Origin: Companilactobacillus kimchii DSM 13961 = JCM 10707 | Lineage (GTDB): Bacteria > Bacillota > Bacilli > Lactobacillales > Lactobacillaceae | Direction of reading: 5' to 3' | Length of the DNA stretch: 64,000 nucleotides | Assembly: GCF_001435445.1 (NCBI RefSeq) | Contig: NZ_AZDH01000003.1 | Span: 74,572-138,571 of the forward strand | Shown: positions 58,351-64,000 of the stretch, one piece after another | How the letters are laid out: every line of letters starts with the position of its first letter | Position numbering within the stretch: the first letter of the stretch is position 1 | Translations under genes and position numbers: made by a program | Notes under the pieces: generated by a model | The model's database searches: none | Told to the model about the DNA's origin: nothing | Seen by the model: the letters and a program-made list of their open reading frames with translations, nothing else

Positions 58351-59211
58351 ATGCAAAAGTTTTTTTCAAATAAAAAATTGATTATTTTAATGATACTTAT
58401 TATTGTTACTTTTGGACTTTTGGCAGTAACGGTTAATATTCGTGATAAAAAGAGTACACCACCAGTTGTTCAACAAGTTGGTAATGATGTCGTCAGCGTT
58501 GTTGGTGGAGTATTTGCATATCCAACTAATGCTGTAAAAAATGCTACCTCAGAATTCTCTGATTTGTACAATACATATTCTGAAAACAAACGTTTAAAAA
58601 CCAGAATTGGCGAGTTAGCACAAAATCAGGCTAAGTTAGAAGTAGTTCAAGATGAAAATAAGAAATTAAAACAAGAATTAAAACTCAATGGTACACTCAC
58701 TGATTACAGTACAGTTAATGCCTCTGTTTTGTCACGATCACCAAGTAGTTGGCAAAATTACTTAACAATTAATCGTGGTCAAACAAGTGGTATTAAGAAA
58801 AATATGCCAGTTATGTCTGGAAAAGGTTTAATTGGTAGAATTATCGAAGTGGACAAAGTCAGTTCTAAGGTTGAATTGATTTCAACTAATAATGAATTGA
58901 ATGATAAGTTTGCAGCTGAAATTTTAGGTGACAACAAAAATGTTACTGGTGTTGTTAGTCGTTACGATAGTTCCACTGGTGATTTAGTGATGGAAAACGT
59001 TAATTCTACAAAAGATATCAAAAAAGGCCAAAGCGTTATTACATCAGGTTTAGGTGGCTTGACACCTCGTGGATTGTACATTGGTAAAGTTTATGGAATT
59101 AAGAAGGATAATTACGGGATGACTAATTCTGTTTATATTACTCCAGCCGCTGAATTGCGTAACTTTACTGTTGTGACAGTCATCAAGTCTTCAGTTCATG
59201 GTGAAAATTAA
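58351..59211 (+). CDS. mreC: Rod shape-determining protein MreC
   Basis: This 286-residue protein has a short cytoplasmic start, one membrane helix (about 9-26), a coiled coil (about 60-115) and two beta domains typical of MreC. It is anchored in the membrane and organises the elongasome outside the cell. AGGAGG lies upstream of ATG 58351. It overlaps mreD by one base. Confidence 0.92.
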   Translation: MQKFFSNKKLIILMILIIVTFGLLAVTVNIRDKKSTPPVVQQVGNDVVSVVGGVFAYPTNAVKNATSEFSDLYNTYSENKRLKTRIGELAQNQAKLEVVQDENKKLKQELKLNGTLTDYSTVNASVLSRSPSSWQNYLTINRGQTSGIKKNMPVMSGKGLIGRIIEVDKVSSKVELISTNNELNDKFAAEILGDNKNVTGVVSRYDSSTGDLVMENVNSTKDIKKGQSVITSGLGGLTPRGLYIGKVYGIKKDNYGMTNSVYITPAAELRNFTVVTVIKSSVHGEN

Positions 59212-59753
59212 TGAATATTAAAAGACGAAAGATTTTTGGACAAGTATTATTCATCTTATTTGCATTTTATTTAGATGGTTTAATAAAATGGGCCTTTTTG
59301 AATAATATGAATCATGAAACGATAGTGATTTTGCCACAAATTATGTTAATGGCAATCGTTATGTTAACGATGAGAATTGAAGATCGTCGTCAATTGATCA
59401 TATACGGTATAGTCTTTGGGGTTATTTATGATTCTTACTATTATGGAATCATTGGACTATACACAATTCTATTGCCACTGTTAATGGTGGGAATAGATCA
59501 TTTCAGATTTTTATTGATTAAAAATAATATGGGGTATGATATTTCCATTTATTTTTTGTCGTTAACCTTTTTGCAAACGGGAATCTATTTGTTAGAAAAA
59601 TTATTGCAGCAAACAAGTACAGATGTTTTTGATTTCATTACGTATACGTTAGGACCAACGTTGTTATGGAATATAGTTGTTTTCTTTGTTATCTATATTC
59701 CGTTAGCGAATATGTCTGCCTGGTTGGTGAAATATCGGAGGGATAGTAAATGA
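59211..59753 (+). CDS. mreD: Rod shape-determining protein MreD
   Basis: This 180-residue polytopic protein has about five or six hydrophobic segments and the MreD pattern FGVIYDSYYYGIIGLYTILLPL. It works with MreC and the SEDS/PBP enzymes in cell elongation. The start overlaps the mreC stop and the stop overlaps the minC start, so the genes are translationally coupled. Confidence 0.9.
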   Translation: MNIKRRKIFGQVLFILFAFYLDGLIKWAFLNNMNHETIVILPQIMLMAIVMLTMRIEDRRQLIIYGIVFGVIYDSYYYGIIGLYTILLPLLMVGIDHFRFLLIKNNMGYDISIYFLSLTFLQTGIYLLEKLLQQTSTDVFDFITYTLGPTLLWNIVVFFVIYIPLANMSAWLVKYRRDSK

Positions 59754-60418
59754 GTGACATCATTTTAAAAGGTGGTAAAGACGGGTTCTCAGTTATTTTT
59801 AATGAGAACGCTAGTTATAACGATGCGTTGAAAGAATTAAAAGAATTAATTATGCAACAAAACGTTAAATCAACCAATGAAAATGATGATGCTATTAGTT
59901 TTACTATTAAAACCGGTAAACGATTATTTACTAGTCAACAAAAAGAAAGTATTGAAGAGTTCTTTGAAAAATATCCACAACTGGAATTAAAGGATATTGA
60001 ATCGGATGTTGAAGATAAGAAGAAAGTCAAAGAATTATTCGACGCTAACAAGACTAACGTTGAATCCGGAATTGTACGTAGTGGTCAAAGATTAGAGTAT
60101 AAAGGTGACTTGATTTTTTTAGGATCATTACATCGTGATGCCCAAATATGTGCGACTGGTTCTATTTATATTTTGGGAGAAGTCAGTGGAATCGTTCAAG
60201 CGGGTTTTCCTGATAATCCTAATGCAGCTATTTTTGGTAATTTAAAAGATGTTGATCAATTGCGAATTGCTGATGTTATTGAAATTGTAACGGATGATAA
60301 TCGTGAAGATTTTCAAGCTGGTAAGTTTGCTTTTATCAATGATCTACATGCTATTAGCGTTGATGATTTAAAAAACTACAAAGATAAAATAAATGATTTA
60401 AGAAAAAGGACAGATTAA
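59750..60418 (+). CDS. minC: Septum site-determining protein MinC
   Basis: This 222-residue inhibitor of FtsZ polymerisation has an N-terminal domain (about 1-100) and a C-terminal right-handed beta-helix domain (VRSGQRLEYKGDLIFLGS...GEVSGIVQAGFP) that binds MinD. GGAGGG lies upstream of ATG 59750. It is two bases ahead of minD. Confidence 0.93.
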   Translation: MSDIILKGGKDGFSVIFNENASYNDALKELKELIMQQNVKSTNENDDAISFTIKTGKRLFTSQQKESIEEFFEKYPQLELKDIESDVEDKKKVKELFDANKTNVESGIVRSGQRLEYKGDLIFLGSLHRDAQICATGSIYILGEVSGIVQAGFPDNPNAAIFGNLKDVDQLRIADVIEIVTDDNREDFQAGKFAFINDLHAISVDDLKNYKDKINDLRKRTD

Positions 60419-60420
60419 CT

Positions 60421-61218
60421 ATGGGAATATCAATAGTTGTAACTTCAGGAAAAGGTGGAGTTGGCAAAACAACTACTACCGCAAATGTAAGTACTGTCTT
60501 AGCAAGTCTTGGTAAAAAAGTATGTATGGTTGACTTGGATATAGGATTGCGAAATTTGGATGCTGTAATGGGTCTAACTAATCGAGTTGTTTACGATATC
60601 GTTGATGTTGCTCAACATCGGGTAGTGGTATCTCAAGCTTTAGTAAGAGATCCTAGATTTGAAGACAATTTATATTTGTTGGCTGCATCGCAGTTTGCTG
60701 ATAAATATGTTTTAGACAAGGATTCGTTAGCACTTATTATCAATGAATTGAAGCAAAGATTTGATTTTGTGATGATCGATTGTCCAGCTGGAATTGAGTA
60801 TGGGTTTCAAAATGCTGTCTCAACAGCCGACGGAGCTTTAGTAGTAACAAATCCAGAAATTGCTTCAGTCAGTGATGCAGATCGAGTAGTTGGTATTCTA
60901 GAGAATATGAATATGCCGATAACACCGCATTTAGTTATTAATCGTATCCGCAAAAATATGATCAATGAAGGTACATCAATGCGAATTGATGATATTGTCA
61001 ATCATTTAGGAATTCCTTTGTTAGGAATTGTTATTGATGAGGATAAAGTTATTTCTGCTTCTAATGCTGGGCAAACCGTAGCTTTTGATCGTGATAGTAG
61101 TGCAGGTCATAGTTATCAAAATATTGCTCGAAGAATGTTGGGAGAAAGTATTCCTTTAGACCTATCAACTGATACTAAAAAAGTTGGATTCTGGGGCCGT
61201 GTCTTTGGAAAAAAATAA
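60421..61218 (+). CDS. minD: Septum site-determining ATPase MinD
   Basis: This 265-residue ParA-family ATPase has the deviant Walker motif GKGGVGKTTTTAN, a switch region and a C-terminal amphipathic membrane-targeting helix (KKVGFWGRVFGKK). It recruits MinC to the poles to place the septum. The last bases of the gene contain the -35 of the thiT promoter. No minE or divIVA is in this segment. Confidence 0.95.
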   Translation: MGISIVVTSGKGGVGKTTTTANVSTVLASLGKKVCMVDLDIGLRNLDAVMGLTNRVVYDIVDVAQHRVVVSQALVRDPRFEDNLYLLAASQFADKYVLDKDSLALIINELKQRFDFVMIDCPAGIEYGFQNAVSTADGALVVTNPEIASVSDADRVVGILENMNMPITPHLVINRIRKNMINEGTSMRIDDIVNHLGIPLLGIVIDEDKVISASNAGQTVAFDRDSSAGHSYQNIARRMLGESIPLDLSTDTKKVGFWGRVFGKK

Positions 61219-61233
61219 GTCCTATGGTACAAT
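61205..61233 (+). promoter_or_regulatory. Promoter of thiT
   Basis: TTGGAA (61205-61210) and TACAAT (61228-61233, with a TG extension) are 17 bases apart. The -35 lies within the end of minD. Confidence 0.72.
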
Positions 61234-61252
61234 GTCTTTAAATAATATAAGT

Positions 61253-61342
61253 CAACACAGGGGGAGCCTTTGGCTGAGAGTGAACGTAATTGTTCAGACC
61301 CTTTAAACCTGTTATGTTAATACATGCGTAGGGATAGTGTTG
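61253..61342 (+). ncRNA. TPP (thiamine pyrophosphate) riboswitch
   Basis: The aptamer has closing stem CAACAC (61253-61258)/GTGTTG (61337-61342), the GGGGAGCC...GGCTGAGAG pyrimidine-sensor region and ACCTG...TACATGCGTAGGGA pyrophosphate-sensor region. It controls thiT. The expression platform follows at 61359-61399. Confidence 0.95.
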
Positions 61343-61358
61343 TTCAAGCAGAAGCTCG

Positions 61359-61399
61359 AACTCTCTTGTGATGACAAAAAATCAGAAGGGAGTTTTTTT
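61359..61399 (+). terminator. Riboswitch expression platform (terminator containing the SD of thiT)
   Basis: Fourteen bases at 61359-61372 pair with 61381-61394, with one mismatch, followed by seven T. The purine-rich AGAAGGGAG used as ribosome site for ATG 61402 is within the 3' arm, so the hairpin can block both transcription and translation. Confidence 0.82.
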
Positions 61400-61401
61400 G
61401 T

Positions 61402-61983
61402 ATGATTAATAAAGCTAGTAGTCAAGATAGTTTAATTGTTTTGACAGAAGGGGCCATCATTACCGCTTTAGCAATGGGGTTATCGTATGTACCTCATTCC
61501 ACAGGAGTCTCGTCAGTTGAATTTGTTTATGGATTGATTCCAATGTCCATCTATGCGTTAAGAAGAGGATTGAAACCTGGTTTAATGGCTGGCCTAGTCT
61601 GGGGACTATTAGATATGTTCCTTAGGGGACTAGGTGGAGGAGTCTTGAATCCACTTCAAGGTTTTGTTGAATATCCATTAGCTTTTGGTGTCGTGGGGTT
61701 AATTGGTTTAGGAAGTGTTAGAGTTCAACGTGCTATTAGAAATGGCAAGAACGCATTAGGATTAATAATCTTTTATTCAGCAATTGGTTTCTTGGCTAAG
61801 TACTTCTTGCACTTTATTGCTGGTGGTATCTATTGGGGTTCATATGCGCCTAAATCAATGAATCCTTGGATTTACTCTTTAGTTATTAACGGTGGTAGTT
61901 TTATAGCAAATATGATCATGTTGATTGTTCTAGCTATTTTATTGAACCGAATCTTTAAACAATTAATAATTCCAAGAAACTAG
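61402..61983 (+). CDS. thiT: Energy-coupled thiamine transporter ThiT
   Basis: This 193-residue S-component of an ECF transporter binds thiamine and is energised by EcfA/A'/T encoded elsewhere. It has six hydrophobic segments and family motifs AMGLSYVPHSTG and RRGLKPGLMAGLVWGLLDM. The TPP riboswitch confirms the substrate. It is cotranscribed with nothing visible downstream; a terminator follows. Confidence 0.93.
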   Translation: MINKASSQDSLIVLTEGAIITALAMGLSYVPHSTGVSSVEFVYGLIPMSIYALRRGLKPGLMAGLVWGLLDMFLRGLGGGVLNPLQGFVEYPLAFGVVGLIGLGSVRVQRAIRNGKNALGLIIFYSAIGFLAKYFLHFIAGGIYWGSYAPKSMNPWIYSLVINGGSFIANMIMLIVLAILLNRIFKQLIIPRN

Positions 61984-61988
61984 TCAAA

Positions 61989-62023
61989 AAGAGCTCAACC
62001 TGAAAAATTCAGGTTGGGCTCTT
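61989..62023. terminator. Bidirectional terminator after thiT
   Basis: A 16-base stem around AAGAGC...GCTCTT with CAACCTGAA/TTCAGGTTG is flanked by T-rich and A-rich ends, and serves thiT and the small minus-strand gene. Confidence 0.9.
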
Positions 62024-62034
62024 TTTTGCGTTCC

Positions 62035-62151
62035 TTAGATAAAGCTCATAATTGAGCCAAGAACAACGCCACCAATTGTGACAATGATCATCAACCAAAC
62101 AACAATTTGAATAATTTTAGTCAATGTACTTTTAGGTTTCTTTTCGTCCAA
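62035..62151 (-). CDS. DUF4044 family microprotein (38 aa)
   Basis: This 38-residue protein has a charged start (MDEKKPKS) and a single membrane helix (about 13-37). It matches DUF4044, a small membrane protein family of Lactobacillales often encoded near mraZ. The start is TTG 62151, preceded on the minus strand by GGTGGTGG. The stop is TAA at 62035. It is shorter than usual gene-finding limits. The function is unknown. Confidence 0.72.
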   Translation of the reverse strand: MDEKKPKSTLTKIIQIVVWLMIIVTIGGVVLGSIMSFI

Positions 62152-62281
62152 AACTTCCACCACCTAATTTATATATAGTGAAATGGTACTTCACAAAGGA
62201 AATTTATGCAATATTGTAATGGTTTTCTCTTTTGATTTTGGGAAAACTCCCCACCCGTATAAATGTATAATTACCAACTGT

Positions 62282-62308
62282 TTGCAAGTTTTTTAACTAC
62301 TTTATACT
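62282..62308 (+). promoter_or_regulatory. Candidate promoter of mraZ operon
   Basis: TTGCAA (62282-62287) and TATACT (62303-62308), spaced 15 bases, lie upstream of the MraZ repeats. Confidence 0.5.
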
Positions 62309-62323
62309 GATTGTCAAATATCG

Positions 62324-62349
62324 TGTGGTTAATTGTGGTGATTTGTGGT
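62324..62349 (+). promoter_or_regulatory. MraZ operator, three 10-bp-spaced TGTGGT repeats
   Basis: TGTGGT occurs at 62324, 62334 and 62344, exactly 10 bases apart, ahead of mraZ. MraZ is known to bind tandem direct repeats of this spacing in the mra promoter region, so this is its probable autoregulatory operator. Confidence 0.8.
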
Positions 62350-62384
62350 AAATTAGGAAGTGTTAAAGAATTGAGGTGATATCC

Positions 62385-62816
62385 ATGTTCATGGGTGAAT
62401 TTCATCACACACTTGATAATAAAGGCAGAATTATTGTACCTGCTAAATTTAGAAAACTACTTGGTGATGAGTTCGTAATAACTCGTGGAATGGATGGCTG
62501 CCTTTTTGGTTATCCTCTAGAGCAATGGGATAAACTTGAAGCTCAATTGGATAAGTTACCATTAACTAAGAAGGATGCAAGAGCCTTCACTCGATTCTTT
62601 TATTCTGCAGCTGCAGAGGTAGAATTTGACAAACAGGGGCGGATTAATCTTTCGACACCGTTGATCAAATTTGCTAAGTTAAATAAGAATTGTGTAATCG
62701 TAGGTGTTTCTGATCGTATTGAAATATGGGATGAGGAATGCTGGAATAAATTTAGCCAAGAGGCTGAAGATAATTTTGAAGAAATATCGGAGAAAATGAC
62801 AGACTTTGACTTCTAA
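62385..62816 (+). CDS. mraZ: Transcriptional regulator MraZ
   Basis: This 143-residue protein has two SpoVT/AbrB-like halves ([22 protein letters not shown] and [12 protein letters not shown]), as usual for MraZ. It is the first gene of the dcw cluster and represses its own operon. The start is ATG 62385 with GAGGTG at 62373-62378; an earlier in-frame ATG at 62376 overlaps this site. It overlaps rsmH by 11 bases. Confidence 0.94.
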   Translation: MFMGEFHHTLDNKGRIIVPAKFRKLLGDEFVITRGMDGCLFGYPLEQWDKLEAQLDKLPLTKKDARAFTRFFYSAAAEVEFDKQGRINLSTPLIKFAKLNKNCVIVGVSDRIEIWDEECWNKFSQEAEDNFEEISEKMTDFDF

Positions 62817-63756
62817 CGAATATAAACATAAAACAGTACTTTTAAAAGAAACTATTGATGAGGTAAATCCACATGACAATGGCATTTATGTAGACGCTAC
62901 CTTTGGCCGTGGGGGACACAGTAAAGAACTATTGGGTCGTATGCACCACAGCCATCTTTATGTTTTTGACCGCGACGAAGCCGCCATTAAGGTCGGTGAG
63001 AGTATTCAGAATGATCCAGCTATTATTGGTGATAATACATTAACGTTAATACGTGATAATTTTGAGAATATGCAAGAACGTTTGTTAGATTTAGGCGTTA
63101 CTGAAGTAGATGGGATTGTTTACGATTTAGGAGTTTCATCTCCACAATTTGATGATGCAGTCAGAGGTTTTAGTTACAAAAAGGCTGCTCGTCTTGATAT
63201 GAGAATGGATCAAAGACAAGACTTAGATGCAGAGAAAATTGTTAACGACTGGTCTTATAGTGAGTTAGTCGGTATTTTCTATAAATACAGTGATGAAAAA
63301 TTTTCTAAACAAATTGCCCGTGCTATCGAGCGGACACGTGAGGATCATCGTATTACTTCTACATTGGAATTAGCAGATATTATTAAGAATGCTATTCCTG
63401 CAGCAGCCAGAAGAACTGGTGGTCATCCTGCCAAGCGTGTTTTCCAAGCAATTAGAATTGCGGTAAATGATGAATTGGGTTCTCTTGAGAGATCTTTAGA
63501 TCAAGCAATTAAATTGCTAGCACCAAAGGGTAGGATAAGCGTTATAACTTTTCAATCAAAAGAAGACAGAATTGTAAAACATATTTTTAAGGATAATTCA
63601 CACGTTGATGTTCCACGCGGATTACCAGTCATTCCAGATGACATTAAACCAGTTTTGAAACAGATAACACGGAAACCAATTCTGCCTAACGATAAGGAAT
63701 TAGCTGAAAATAATCGGGCACATAGTGCTAAATTACGCGTTGTTGAAAAGATATAA
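62806..63756 (+). CDS. rsmH: 16S rRNA (cytosine1402-N4)-methyltransferase
   Basis: This 316-residue methyltransferase modifies C1402 of 16S rRNA. It has the SAM motif [14 protein letters not shown] and [20 protein letters not shown]. The start is TTG 62806, inside the end of mraZ, with CGGAG upstream at about 62788. It is the standard second gene of the dcw cluster. ftsL follows after 12 bases. Confidence 0.95.
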   Translation: MTSNEYKHKTVLLKETIDEVNPHDNGIYVDATFGRGGHSKELLGRMHHSHLYVFDRDEAAIKVGESIQNDPAIIGDNTLTLIRDNFENMQERLLDLGVTEVDGIVYDLGVSSPQFDDAVRGFSYKKAARLDMRMDQRQDLDAEKIVNDWSYSELVGIFYKYSDEKFSKQIARAIERTREDHRITSTLELADIIKNAIPAAARRTGGHPAKRVFQAIRIAVNDELGSLERSLDQAIKLLAPKGRISVITFQSKEDRIVKHIFKDNSHVDVPRGLPVIPDDIKPVLKQITRKPILPNDKELAENNRAHSAKLRVVEKI

Positions 63757-63768
63757 TGGAGAAATAAT

Positions 63769-64000
63769 ATGAGAGAAGAAAGTACGGCTAGAAATTTACA
63801 AGACTATCAAGTTGCTCCACAGCCTGAGAAGGTTGTCCAAGCAGCTCCTAAAGTACATAGTGTAAAACTGTCAAAATTTGAGACTGTTTCCATCGTAGGT
63901 CTCTCTCTTTTAACGTTGGCATTAATGGTAGCTTTAGTTAGTATAAAAGTTTCGATGACTTCTTCTCAAAATGAGTTAGATAGTCTTACTAATCAAATCT
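63769..64000 (+). CDS. ftsL: Cell division protein FtsL (partial, runs off window)
   Basis: From ATG 63769 the frame stays open for 77 codons to the window edge. The product has a charged cytoplasmic start, a membrane segment (about 42-62), and the beginning of a periplasmic/extracellular helix (SSQNELDSLTNQI). The pattern and the position after rsmH are those of FtsL, the divisome component that works with FtsB and DivIC. GGAGAAAT at 63758 is the ribosome site. The C-terminal part is not visible. Confidence 0.85.
   Translation, partial: MREESTARNLQDYQVAPQPEKVVQAAPKVHSVKLSKFETVSIVGLSLLTLALMVALVSIKVSMTSSQNELDSLTNQI

Overview
The window looks like a low-GC Gram-positive chromosome of the family Lactobacillaceae (Lactobacillales). 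The evidence is the upp-atpBEFHAGDC order, the small Lactobacillales families DUF1146, DUF2969, DUF4044 and EpuA, a T-box before valS, a TPP riboswitch before thiT, and frequent TTG starts. A Companilactobacillus-like species is my best guess from general resemblance only; the sequence read by eye does not prove it.

Positions 1 to about 17,280 are the late half of a siphovirus-type prophage. The order is HNH endonuclease, portal, head morphogenesis protein, large terminase, scaffold, major capsid, head-tail joining proteins, major tail protein, two tail chaperones joined by a -1 frameshift signal, tape measure, Dit, Tal, baseplate/receptor-binding proteins, holin and amidase endolysin. The integrase and early genes lie outside the window. 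The right end abuts the 3' end of a tRNA-Glu gene, the likely attachment site.

Positions 17,281 to 25,830 carry an accessory-like host region. It has a CPBP membrane protease with a small membrane protein, a divergent heterodimeric ABC exporter, a serine beta-lactamase-fold hydrolase, and an Mn/Zn ABC importer behind a DtxR-type palindrome.

Positions 25,846 to 38,137 hold conserved housekeeping genes: a MurT-type ligase (minus strand), then tdk-prfA-prmC-ywlC(sua5)-upp and the complete F1Fo ATP synthase operon. Terminator-like hairpins sit inside this cluster, one within the prmC coding start and one between atpE and atpF.

Positions 38,223 to 43,133 form a cell-envelope cluster: DUF1146, murA, an mreB paralogue (mbl), epuA, yidD, DUF2969, rodA and a lone GcvH-like protein. 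Then follow an XRE-TPR regulator, uspA, rarA, a DUF1054 protein, rpsD with a structured leader, and divergent ezrA. Next come the sulfur-transfer pair nifS-like/thiI, T-box-controlled valS, and folC and radC. The window continues with the division and shape operon mreBCD-minCD and a riboswitch-controlled thiT. It closes with the start of the dcw cluster: mraZ with its repeat operator, rsmH, and ftsL cut by the window edge.

I saw no CRISPR array, transposase or rRNA. Nothing here is clearly a new biological system. The most unexplained pieces are the structured spacer between the valS T-box and valS, the large terminase downstream of the portal, and the terminator hairpins embedded in essential operons.
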